Part shown: piece after piece, positions 11,101-18,126 of the stretch
Position numbering within the stretch: position 1 is the stretch's first letter
Layout of the letters: each line of letters starts with the position of its first letter
From: Massilia timonae CCUG 45783
Lineage (GTDB): Bacteria; Pseudomonadota; Gammaproteobacteria; Burkholderiales; Burkholderiaceae_D
Assembly (NCBI RefSeq): GCF_000315425.1
Contig: NZ_JH992922.1
Span: forward strand, 1,855,086 to 1,919,085
Length of the DNA: 64,000 bases
Direction of reading: 5' to 3'
Notes under the pieces: model-generated
Databases searched by the model: none
What the model saw: the letters and a program-made list of their open reading frames with translations, nothing else
What the model was told of the DNA's origin: nothing
Translations under genes and position numbers: made by a program

Positions 11101-12251
11101 CCCACGAGCAGACGGTGCGTTCCGACGCCGAAAGCGCGGCGGCGCTGAAGGACGAGTTCCTGGCCGTGATGTCGCACGAGCTGCGCCATCCGCTCAATAT
11201 GATTCACATTAACGTCGAACTGCTCTCGCGCATGCCAGAGTTGCGCCAGTCGCCCAACTTCATGCGCGCAGCCACGATCATCCGCAGTTCGGTCATGAGC
11301 CAGGCCAAGATCATCGACGACCTGATGGACATGTCGCGCGTGCGCACCGGCAAGCTGTCGCTGACCATGGCGCCGGTGGTGCTCGACACGCTGCTGCAGG
11401 GCGTGGTCGACGCCGCGCGCAACGATCCGGCGGCCAAGGGCCTGCGCATCGAGCTCACCGGCGGCGCCGACGGCATGCCGGTGCTGGCCGACGTGGTGCG
11501 CATCGAGCAGGTGGTGATGAACCTGCTCAGCAATGCGATCAAGTTCACTCCCGGCGGCGGATGCATCGAAGTCCACCTGGAGCGCGAGGAAGAAGCGCTG
11601 CGCATCGACGTGATCGACAGCGGCCAGGGCATCGCCCCGTCCTTCCTGCCGCACGTGTTCGACATGTACGGCCAGAGCATGTCGGTGACCACGCGCTCCA
11701 AGGGCGGCCTGGGCATCGGCCTGGCGCTGGTGCGCGAGATCGTGGCCCTGCACGGCGGCCGGGTCGACGTCGCTTCGGAAGGCGTGGGCAAGGGCGCGCG
11801 CTTCTCGGTCTGGCTGCCGCTGTTCGAAAACAAGGCGGCGCCGTGCGGCGGCGGCGAGGCGGCATCGGACGACCTGGCCGGGCTGCGCATCCTGGTGGTC
11901 GACGACATGGAAGACATGCTGATGGTGTTCAAGTCGCTGCTCGAGATGAGCGGCGCCATCGTGTTCGAGGCCTCCAGCGCCAAAGGCGGCCTGGCGATCC
12001 TCGAACAGGAAGACGTCGACCTCCTGATCTCGGACATCTCGATGCCGGAGATCGACGGCTACGAATTCCTGGGCATGGTGCGCGCGCTGCCGAAGTGCGC
12101 AAGCCTGCCGGCGATCGCCATCACCGGCATGCGGCGCGACGCCGACATCGCGCGCGCGCGCGCGGCGGGCTTCTCGGCCCATCTCGGCAAGCCGGTGTCG
12201 GTCGAGCGCCTGAACGCGGTGGTGCGCGACCTGCTGCCGCGCAAGGCATGA
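8109..12251 (+). CDS. CheB-CheR-PAS-PAS hybrid histidine kinase
   Basis: About 1380-residue cytoplasmic signalling protein. Domains in order are: CheB methylesterase (24-205, GIGASAGG with the active Ser, HLSPRHPS with the His); CheR methyltransferase (239-495, SAM-binding WVAACASGEEAYSLAM, ASDIDDHAIDAAR, DLVSCRNLLIYL); a long coiled coil of ELRASNEELQAINEELRSA type (668-745); two PAS domains (755 and 873 onward); HisKA with H in VMSHELRHPL (about 1020); HATPase (1128-1238); and a C-terminal receiver (1258-1375, LVVDD, LISDISMPE). The order is that of known CheB/CheR fusion kinases, but a chemoreceptor array is not present nearby. An in-frame ATG at 8061 is an alternative start; neither has a strong ribosome site. 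Confidence 0.9.
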   Translation: MSDPAVATSALPTEPDIVPSNLHFPVVGIGASAGGLPALQRLFENMPSAHEMAFVVILHLSPRHPSSAASILQRATRMPVVQVTSRVQIEPGHVYVIAPNVHLTMMDGLLIVEELQRPRGQHVAIDLFFRTLAQVHRERSVAIVLSGTGSDGAVGLSRVKEQGGVTIVQLPDDAEHDGMPVAAIGTGAVDFVMPVVEMPQKLVDLWDNAKRIELPPPGNLEAPIEHAATPAELEAGTEEALQEIIASLLTRTGHDFRHYKRATVLRRIERRMQVRQMRTLPDYRDLLRGDVGENKALLDDMLIGVTNFFRDREAFDSLERDIMPELFKDRAAGDEVRAWVAACASGEEAYSLAMLMADQAALMETPPAFQVFASDIDDHAIDAARAGTYPGSIITDVAPSRLRQYFKREDSRYRIRKSLRDRILFASHNLLRDPPFSRLDLVSCRNLLIYLNRDVQMRVLQTFHFALKPGGYLFLGSSESAESVADYFIPVDKKNRIYRARTTGRQLHYQNPSSALYGVRLPEVSRPKLPGRRASTYAEMHQRALAQFAPPSVVVDREGNLVYVSEQAGQYLRMGGGEPSRNLLTLVLPELRLELRSAMYQVAQNGGSVECRPIELAGGEAQGAVAATVRAFRDEESETDYLLVLFNRVEEGPDGAQPPRPDGSHDVVLSQLEAELQRKREQLQETIEYSEISTEELRASNEELQAINEELRSAAEELETSKEELQSVNEELVTVNFELKVKVEETGKANDDLNNLIASTDIATIFVDSGLRIKRFTPRAVDLFSIIATDVGRSLLDLTHKLDYDQLAEDVSATFDTLRLVEREVRSNDGRCYIVRLLPYRTNEDRIEGAVMTFFDITARRHAEEQARASEARMRMVAESAKDYAIITMDEEGRVTSWNKGAETLFGYTADEMQGQNLDRLFVPEDIAAGVPEDELRRAREDGRAEDERWHLRKDGSRFYCSGVTTPLRNSEFYGYAKIARDETARERQGKEREQALSHEQTVRSDAESAAALKDEFLAVMSHELRHPLNMIHINVELLSRMPELRQSPNFMRAATIIRSSVMSQAKIIDDLMDMSRVRTGKLSLTMAPVVLDTLLQGVVDAARNDPAAKGLRIELTGGADGMPVLADVVRIEQVVMNLLSNAIKFTPGGGCIEVHLEREEEALRIDVIDSGQGIAPSFLPHVFDMYGQSMSVTTRSKGGLGIGLALVREIVALHGGRVDVASEGVGKGARFSVWLPLFENKAAPCGGGEAASDDLAGLRILVVDDMEDMLMVFKSLLEMSGAIVFEASSAKGGLAILEQEDVDLLISDISMPEIDGYEFLGMVRALPKCASLPAIAITGMRRDADIARARAAGFSAHLGKPVSVERLNAVVRDLLPRKA

Positions 12252-12270
12252 CCGATAGCGGGCCGCGGGT

Positions 12271-14457
12271 TCAAGCGCCGGCCAGCTCCCTGGCCAGTTC
12301 GTCGAACTTGACCGGCTTGACCAGGTGGGCGTCGAAGCCCGCCTCCAGCGCGCGTTCGCGGTCGCTCGCCTGGCCGTAGCCGGTCAGGGCGATCAGGCGC
12401 ATCGGCCGCGTGGCGGCGTCGGCGCGCAGGCGCGCCGCCAGCTGGTAGCCGTCCAGGCCGGGCAGGCCGATGTCCAGGATCGCCAGCCCGGGCCGGGCTT
12501 CATGGGCCAGCGCCAGGCCGTCGATGCCGTTGTCCGCTTCCAGCACGCTGTACCCCGATGCCTCCAGGTGCGCCGCCAGCATGCGGCGCGCATCCTCGTT
12601 GTCCTCGACCAGCAGCACGGTGGCCGGCGCCGTCCGCGCCGGGGCTGCCGCGGCCGGCGTGTCGACCAGCGCGTGTTCCAGCAGCGGCAGGCGCAGGGTG
12701 AAGACGCTGCCCTGGCCGGTCCCCGCGCTCGCGGCATCGATCGATCCGCCGTGCAGCGTGACCAGGCTGCGCACCAGCGACAGCCCGATCCCGAGTCCGC
12801 CCTGGGAGCGGTCGAGCGAGACCTTGCCCTGCACGAAGATATCGAACAGGCGCGGCATCAGGTCGGGCGCGATGCCCACGCCGTCGTCAAGCACCGTCAG
12901 CACCGCCTGGCCCTTGCCGGCATGCGCTTCGAGCGCGATCTCGATCGCGCCGCCCGGCGGCGTGTACTTGAGCGCATTGGTGACCAGGTTCGTGACCACC
13001 TGTTCGATGCGGGTGCGGTCGGCGCGCACCCAGGCCGGCTCCAGGTTGGTGGTCAGCGTGTGCTGGACGCGGCCGGCCATGCGCAGCGCGGCCACGGTCG
13101 GCTCGACCACCGCCGACAGCTCGACCGGCCCCATGTCGAGCTTGATCTTGCCGCGCGCCAGACGCGCCAGGTCGAGCAGGTCGTCGACGATGCGGGTCAG
13201 GTGGCGGCTCTGGCGCATCAGGATGTCCTGGGCCTGGCTCTTGAGCTCGGGCCGGGGGCTGTCCATGCGCAGCAGCTGGACCGCGCCGACGATGCCGCTC
13301 AGAGGATTGCGCAGCTCGTGGCTCAGCATGGCGAGGAAGTCGTCGCGGATGCGCACCTGCTCTTCGGCCAGCGCGCGCGCCTCCTGTTCGCGCTGCAGGA
13401 GGGCGCTGCGTTCGCCCTCGGCCGCGGCCAGCTTGCGGCCGGCTTCGCCGATGCAGCGCTGCAGGTGGTCGAATTCGGCGATGCCGGTGCGCGGCCGCGG
13501 CGGCAGGCCGCCATGGCCGAGCGCGGTCGCGCTGGCGGCCGCGCCATGGGTCGCGTTCACCAGGCGGCGCCCGAACAGCGCGGCGGCGCCGGCCGCCACC
13601 AGCAGCGCGGCCAGCATGCCGATCGCCACCAGCATCACCGCGCGCCGGGCCACGCCGTCGATCTCGGCGGCCGGCACGCTGACGGTGACGATCCAGCCCG
13701 ACATCGGCGAACGGGTGAAGGCGTGGTAGGCATCCACGCCGGCGCGGGTGTCGAAGCGCACCATGCCTTGCTGGCGGCCCGCGGCGGCGCGCATCAGGAG
13801 CGGGTTGGCGGCATGGCCCAGCCGCGCCGGCTCGCTCGAGCGCGCGATGAAATAGCCTGCGCGGTCGACCACCGAGAGTTTCCAGCTGGCCGGCATCGCG
13901 CGCCGGTCGATCACCCTGGAAAAGTAATCCGGCGAGAACACCGAACCGAGCACGTAGCGGCGGCCGCCATCGATCGGCACCGGGACGTTGATGGTGGTGA
14001 CGGGGATCTGCTGCACCGCCCCCTTGATCAGGCCCGAGACCACGGTGCGGCCGCTCTCGATGACGTCGCGGGTGCGGGTGCGCACGTAGTCGGGCGGCAG
14101 CGGCAGCGTGGCGCCGAGCGGCGCCACGGTGTTGATCACCTGCTGGCCGCTGGCCAGGAACAGGATGGTGCGTCCGCCGTCGCCGCGGTCGGCCGTGCGC
14201 GCGTGGCGATAGAAGTTCTCCATGTCGCCGCTGGCCAGGTGCGGCGACTGCGCCAGCACGCGCAGCGCGGCTTCGGCGCTGCTCAGCTCATTGTCCACCA
14301 GCAGCGCCGTGGCGTCGGCGGCTTCCTTCATCGTGCTCAGGGCGGCGTCGCGCTCGGAACGCAGCAGCGTTTCCAGCGCCACGGCGGCGAAGATGGCGAT
14401 CGGCAGCACGATGGCGCCGGTCATGATCAGGATATAGGCACGGATTTTCATGGCCAT
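12271..14457 (-). CDS. Membrane hybrid histidine kinase with Cache sensor
   Basis: 728 residues. It has TM1 (about 7-27) and a large periplasmic region of about 245 residues consistent with a double Cache sensor (it contains VPIDGGRRYVLGSVFSPDYF and WKLSVVDRAGYFIARSS). TM2 (about 272-295) is followed by a short linker and coiled coil. HisKA has its phospho-His in AMLSHELRNPLSGIVGA, and the HATPase has N box NLVTNALKY, G1 DDGVGIAP and G2 GGLGIGLSL. A receiver domain follows (LLVEDNEDAR, LAILDIGLPGLDG, LTGYG, VKP). It converges with the CheB/CheR kinase with only 19 bases between stops and no obvious terminator. No separate response regulator is adjacent. The ligand is unknown. Confidence 0.88.
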   Translation of the reverse strand: MAMKIRAYILIMTGAIVLPIAIFAAVALETLLRSERDAALSTMKEAADATALLVDNELSSAEAALRVLAQSPHLASGDMENFYRHARTADRGDGGRTILFLASGQQVINTVAPLGATLPLPPDYVRTRTRDVIESGRTVVSGLIKGAVQQIPVTTINVPVPIDGGRRYVLGSVFSPDYFSRVIDRRAMPASWKLSVVDRAGYFIARSSEPARLGHAANPLLMRAAAGRQQGMVRFDTRAGVDAYHAFTRSPMSGWIVTVSVPAAEIDGVARRAVMLVAIGMLAALLVAAGAAALFGRRLVNATHGAAASATALGHGGLPPRPRTGIAEFDHLQRCIGEAGRKLAAAEGERSALLQREQEARALAEEQVRIRDDFLAMLSHELRNPLSGIVGAVQLLRMDSPRPELKSQAQDILMRQSRHLTRIVDDLLDLARLARGKIKLDMGPVELSAVVEPTVAALRMAGRVQHTLTTNLEPAWVRADRTRIEQVVTNLVTNALKYTPPGGAIEIALEAHAGKGQAVLTVLDDGVGIAPDLMPRLFDIFVQGKVSLDRSQGGLGIGLSLVRSLVTLHGGSIDAASAGTGQGSVFTLRLPLLEHALVDTPAAAAPARTAPATVLLVEDNEDARRMLAAHLEASGYSVLEADNGIDGLALAHEARPGLAILDIGLPGLDGYQLAARLRADAATRPMRLIALTGYGQASDRERALEAGFDAHLVKPVKFDELARELAGA

Positions 14458-14529
14458 ATGATTATGCCAATGTTGAGGACGCAGCGGTGCAGGTGACGAT
14501 CGGGTGGGGCGCCAGCGCCGGGACGGTAG

Positions 14530-15492
14530 TTATATGACGGCCTGCCGCAGTTCGCCGGTGCGGTCCAGCACGTAATGATCGAGGTCGCGCGCCAGCAGCA
14601 GGTGGCCGCCGTACCGGGCGCGCGCCTCCTCTTCGAGCAGCGCCAGCGGCAGCGGGCCGCCTTCCTGGTAGCGCGGGCTGAAATGGGTCAGCACCAGGTT
14701 GCGCACGCCGGCGCCTTGGGCGAAATGCGCGACCCGCATGGCCGAGCTGTGCTGCGGGCCGGGACCGATCTTCTGCAGCACTTCCTCGGTATAGGTTGCC
14801 TCATGCACCAGCACGTCGGCGCCCTGCGCGCCGGCGGCCAGCAGTTCCGGGCTGTCGTTGTCGCCCGCGACCACGATGCGGCGCGCGCGCCGCGGCGGCA
14901 GCAGGTAATCGGCGGCGGTGATGGCGCGGCCGTCCGGCAGGACCACGTCGCGGCCCTGCTGGATCTCGCCCCACAGCGCCGACGAGGGCACCGCGTCGGC
15001 CCGCAGCTTCTCGGTATCGAGCCGGCGCTCGATCGCGGCCTCGGTGAAGCCGTAGGCCCAGGACGGGATACGGTGCGACAGCGCGGTGGCGTCGACGGCA
15101 AGGTCGGGCAACAGCGGCCCATGCGCCAGGTCGTCGGGCGTGAGCCAGGCGAGTGGAAAGGGCAGGCTCAATTCGCTGGCCTGCATGATGCACTCGATCA
15201 TGGTGCGCAGCGGCGGCGGGCCGACGATGGTCAAAGGCTCGCTGCGGCCCAGCAGGCCGGCGCTGGCCAGCAGGCCGGGCAGGCCATAGCAGTGGTCGCC
15301 GTGCATATGGGTGATGAACACGGCGCGCAGGCTCATCACCGACAGCGGGGTGCGCAGGATGCGGTGCTGGGTCCCTTCGGCGCAGTCGACCAGCACCCAC
15401 GAACGCGCGCCGCGCAGGCGCAGCGCGAGGCCGGACATATTGCGTTGCCGGGTCGGCGTGCCGGACGACGTGCCGAGGAAAATGAGTTCCAT
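14530..15492 (-). CDS. rnz: Ribonuclease Z
   Basis: 320 residues, normal for a short-form tRNase Z that removes the 3' trailer of tRNA precursors in the cytoplasm. It has the metallo-beta-lactamase fold: N-terminal MELIFLGTSSGTPTRQRN, where the GTSxGxPT loop is diagnostic, DCAEGTQHRIL, metal-binding ITHMHGDHCYGLPGLL, SHRIPSWAYGFTE, and later VHEATY, SSAMRVAHFAQGAG and LTHFSPRY carrying the remaining metal ligands. It is followed 72 bases downstream by the Cache kinase on the same strand and is divergent from a small secreted protein. Confidence 0.93.
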   Translation of the reverse strand: MELIFLGTSSGTPTRQRNMSGLALRLRGARSWVLVDCAEGTQHRILRTPLSVMSLRAVFITHMHGDHCYGLPGLLASAGLLGRSEPLTIVGPPPLRTMIECIMQASELSLPFPLAWLTPDDLAHGPLLPDLAVDATALSHRIPSWAYGFTEAAIERRLDTEKLRADAVPSSALWGEIQQGRDVVLPDGRAITAADYLLPPRRARRIVVAGDNDSPELLAAGAQGADVLVHEATYTEEVLQKIGPGPQHSSAMRVAHFAQGAGVRNLVLTHFSPRYQEGGPLPLALLEEEARARYGGHLLLARDLDHYVLDRTGELRQAVI

Positions 15493-15640
15493 GGGTGATT
15501 CTCGCGTTAAGGCGTTTCATTATCCGGCAACACGGCCCTGGCCGGCGCGCAGCCAGAACTCGGGGGGCGGGCCGGTGTCATACGGGACGGGAACGCCGCC
15601 GATGGCGCGGCCATGCCCGCTTTCGACCGAGGAGAACGAT

Positions 15641-16057
15641 ATGCGCACGAGTTTCGTTGCCGCCGCGTTCGCGGCTGGCGTTGTGGCATTGCTGGGACCA
15701 TCTTCCGCCGTTGCCGCACCGGCGCTGCAAGAGATGCAGGTGCCGGTGGCCGGCATCAGCTGTTCGCGCACCGGGCCGCCGCCGCAGCGGGTGATGCCCA
15801 GCGCCGAAGTGATCGAGTCGATCGACGGCGTCTACCGGCTGTCCAACGGCCAGAAGCTCGGGATTGCCGCCAGCGACCAGCAGGTGGTGGCCGACTTCGG
15901 CCGCTGGCATCAGATCCCGCTGGTGGCGACCGCGCCCGAGCGCTTCGAATCGCGCGACGGCCTGGTCTGGGTGCGTTACGAGGCCGACGAAGACACCGAG
16001 CGCATCGTGGTCAGCTATCCGGCCGACGCGCGCGGCCGCTACGTCGACGCCTGCTAG
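15641..16057 (+). CDS. Small secreted hypothetical protein
   Basis: 138 residues with a clear signal peptide (MRTSFVAAAFAAGVVALLGP then SSAVAAPA). The mature part has two Cys (GISCSRT near the N-terminus and a C-terminal DAC) that could form one disulfide. It also has a strand-rich middle with YRLSNGQKLGI, a motif seen in small periplasmic proteins whose function is not known. GAGGAG lies 6 bases before the ATG. The gene is monocistronic and converges on the flavoprotein gene, with 9 bases between stops. Confidence 0.75.
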   Translation: MRTSFVAAAFAAGVVALLGPSSAVAAPALQEMQVPVAGISCSRTGPPPQRVMPSAEVIESIDGVYRLSNGQKLGIAASDQQVVADFGRWHQIPLVATAPERFESRDGLVWVRYEADEDTERIVVSYPADARGRYVDAC

Positions 16058-16066
16058 CGCCTGCCG

Positions 16067-16978
16067 CTAGTGCTGCGGCGCGAGGCCGAACAGCAGCGAA
16101 CGGTGGGCGCCGACGCCGGCCATCGCGCCATCGGCAACGGCGAGCGCCACCGAGCTGGCGGCGCGCATGGCGTCGCAGCCGGCGAACACGCCCGGCACCG
16201 TGGTCTGGCGTCCTTCGTCGGTGCGGATGTAAGGGCCCAGCGGTCCTTCGTCGAAGGCGCAACCGAGTTGCGCGGCGATCGGGCTGGCCATGTGCAGGCG
16301 GCCGAAGGTGAACAGGCCGGCCATCGCTTCCCGCCTGCCATCGGCCAGCACCACGGTGGCGTCGCCGGCAAGCCGCGCAACCGGCGTCTCGTCCACCTGC
16401 ACGCCGCGTGCCTGCAGGTCGGCCCGTTGCGCCTCGTCGAGCGGGCACACGCCATTGGTGAACAGCGTCACCTGGCCCCAGTGCGGCAGCATCTGCGCCT
16501 GGTGCACCGACAGCGGGCCCCTGGCCAGCACGCCGATGCGGCCCTCGTCCAGTTCGTAGCCGTGGCAGTAGGGGCAGTGGAACACGCTCTTGCCCCAGCG
16601 TTCAGCCAGGCCCTCGATCGGCGGCAGCTCGTCGCGCACGCCGGTGGCCAGCACCAGGCGCTGGCCGCGCACGCTGTCTGCGCCATCGAGGTCGACGATG
16701 AAGCCGCCGGCGTCAGGGCGCGCGCCCTGCGCCAGCCCGTCATGCCAGGCCACGTTGGGATAGGCGGCGACGTTGGCGCGGCCCTCGCGCGCGATGTCTG
16801 CCGCCGGCTGGCCGTCGCGGGTCAGGAAGCCGTGCGAGTCGCTGGCGAAGCGGTTGCGGCGCTGCCCGGCGTCGACCACCAGCACCTTGCGGCGCGCCCG
16901 CGCCAGCTGCAATGCGGCCGACAGGCCGGCATAGCTGCCGCCGATGACGATGGCGTCGTAGTCATTCGTGATGTTCAT
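16067..16978 (-). CDS. Thioredoxin-reductase-like FAD/NAD(P) oxidoreductase
   Basis: 303-residue flavoprotein. The N-terminal FAD-binding motif is AIVIGGSYAGLSAALQLARA; a redox-active CxxC lies in FHCPYCHGYEL (about 138), where thioredoxin reductases carry theirs; the NAD(P) region follows (GVLARGPLSVHQAQML); and the C-terminal FAD motif is PGVFAGCDAM. It belongs to the TrxB-like pyridine nucleotide-disulfide group of about 300 residues. The substrate is not known and could be a thioredoxin-like protein or a small molecule. Its 5' end overlaps the 3' end of an Rrf2 regulator by 17 bases, so the two are co-transcribed and the regulator probably controls the pair. Confidence 0.85.
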   Translation of the reverse strand: MNITNDYDAIVIGGSYAGLSAALQLARARRKVLVVDAGQRRNRFASDSHGFLTRDGQPAADIAREGRANVAAYPNVAWHDGLAQGARPDAGGFIVDLDGADSVRGQRLVLATGVRDELPPIEGLAERWGKSVFHCPYCHGYELDEGRIGVLARGPLSVHQAQMLPHWGQVTLFTNGVCPLDEAQRADLQARGVQVDETPVARLAGDATVVLADGRREAMAGLFTFGRLHMASPIAAQLGCAFDEGPLGPYIRTDEGRQTTVPGVFAGCDAMRAASSVALAVADGAMAGVGAHRSLLFGLAPQH

Positions 16979-17423
16979 GTTCGGCCTGTCGATGAGGATG
17001 GTTGTCGTAGCGCAGGTTGAAATCGCGCGACAGGTCGGCCAGCGTCACTTGTCCCAGGCGTTGCACCAGCAGCGCCTCGGCTTCCTGGAAGGCGTCCGCG
17101 AGCGAGGCGTTGACCACCTGTTCGACCAGGCATGCGCTGTGCTCGTTGCGGTTGCCCATCGCGAACACGGTGGGGGCGCCGACCGCGTCGTAGACGTCGC
17201 GCAGGGTGACCGTGGCCAGGTCGCAGGTGACGGTCCAGCCGCCGCCGTGGCCACGCTCCGAGCTGATGTAGCCGCGCTCGCGCAGCCCGGCCAGCACGCG
17301 CCGCACCAGCACCGGATTGGTGCCGAGCATGCCGGCCATCTGCTCCGAGGTCATCGGGCGCTCGCTATGGGCCAGGTGCAGCAGCACGTGGAGGACGGAA
17401 GAGAGTTTGCTGTCGCGTTTCAT
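16962..17423 (-). CDS. Rrf2-family transcriptional regulator
   Basis: 153 residues. The N-terminal winged helix is typical of Rrf2 (SSVLHVLLHLAHSERPMTSE, then MLGTNPVLVRRVLAGLRERG and SERGHGGGW). Only two Cys are present (CDLATV and SACLVEQ), so the classical three-Cys Fe-S cluster of IscR/NsrR is not evident; regulation by thiol oxidation would be an alternative. It lies upstream of and overlaps the thioredoxin-reductase-like gene. The region in front of the ATG has no ribosome site but has a TATTAT box 8-13 bases before it, which suggests a leaderless transcript. Confidence 0.85.
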   Translation of the reverse strand: MKRDSKLSSVLHVLLHLAHSERPMTSEQMAGMLGTNPVLVRRVLAGLRERGYISSERGHGGGWTVTCDLATVTLRDVYDAVGAPTVFAMGNRNEHSACLVEQVVNASLADAFQEAEALLVQRLGQVTLADLSRDFNLRYDNHPHRQAEHEHHE

Positions 17424-17440
17424 GTAACTAATAATATTAC
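17424..17440 (-). promoter_or_regulatory. Candidate promoter/operator of the Rrf2 gene
   Basis: GTAA-N9-TTAC inverted ends enclose a TATTAT box on the minus strand, directly abutting the ATG at 17423. If TATTAT is the -10 element, transcription starts at or next to the A of ATG. A palindrome over the -10 would suit autorepression by Rrf2. No clear -35 is seen. Confidence 0.4.
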
Positions 17441-17465
17441 AAAATCGGCGGCAGCATGAAATTTT

Positions 17466-17870
17466 CTAACGCTCCGGTTGGGATTCCTCGACCGGCCCAG
17501 TCTTCGGCGGCAGCTTGAGCGTCGGCAGATACCACCACATATAGGTGCTCACGCAGGCGCCGATCACGACCATCGAGATCAGGATGGCGACACTGTCGAA
17601 ATGGCGCGTCGACCATGCCATCGAGCCCCACAGCATGACGGTGGCGACGATCTTGCCCTTCAGCGGAATGCCGTGTCCGGCCTCGAAGTTGGCAAGGTAT
17701 TTTCCGAACACGGGATGGGCCAGCAGCCAGCGGTGCAGGCGTTCGGACCCGCGCGCGAAACAGGCCGAGGCCAGCAGCAGGAAGGGCGTGGTCGGCAGCA
17801 GCGGCAGGAAGATGCCGAGGATGCCCAGCAGGACGGCCAGTACCCCGGCCACGTTATAGAACAGTTTCAT
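17466..17870 (-). CDS. DUF454 / YbaN-family inner-membrane protein
   Basis: 134 residues with the hallmark N-terminus of this family: a first membrane helix containing GVLAVLLGILGIFLPLLPTT, followed by PFLLLASACFARGSERLHRWLL. Two more hydrophobic segments (KIVATVMLWGSMAWS and VAILISMVVIGACVSTYMW) complete a three- to four-helix membrane protein. The C-terminal tail is hydrophilic. Its function is unknown in the family. It is downstream of nothing on its strand and faces the diguanylate cyclase promoter region. Confidence 0.82.
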   Translation of the reverse strand: MKLFYNVAGVLAVLLGILGIFLPLLPTTPFLLLASACFARGSERLHRWLLAHPVFGKYLANFEAGHGIPLKGKIVATVMLWGSMAWSTRHFDSVAILISMVVIGACVSTYMWWYLPTLKLPPKTGPVEESQPER

Positions 17871-17963
17871 ACCGTCACTCTAGCATCCGGCGCGGCAAGA
17901 GGAGCGATCATCCCTGTTATCGATCCGGTTATGCAAAAAGGAAGCAGCCGAGAATATCGGACT

Positions 17964-18013
17964 GGAACTTTTAAGTTCCGTTCTGCAACTTTTGGCGTCC
18001 GACTCGGTATAAT
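17964..18013 (+). promoter_or_regulatory. Promoter with palindromic operator upstream of the diguanylate cyclase
   Basis: A perfect TATAAT lies at 18008-18013. A perfect inverted repeat, GGAACTT-TT-AAGTTCC (17964-17979), is centred about 48 bases before the implied start site (about 18020), a position suited to an activator or a repressor. The -35 hexamer is poor, which favours activator dependence. The resulting leader would be about 107 bases. Confidence 0.5.
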
Positions 18014-18126
18014 GTCCGGCTCGACGACGGACGCGTCTGTTCGGCAGTGGCAGGAATCGTTCTACGCCCGACTCCTTTTCCGCCTGCTGTCCGATTGCCG
18101 CCTGGCTCGCGCCGGCCATCGTCTTG

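Noticed and set aside
8094..12182. 1362-codon open frame antisense to the CheB/CheR kinase
   Set aside because: It is a GC-rich shadow frame; the sense strand encodes a complete set of known domains, and the antisense translation is Arg/His/Gln-rich with no recognisable motif or ribosome site.
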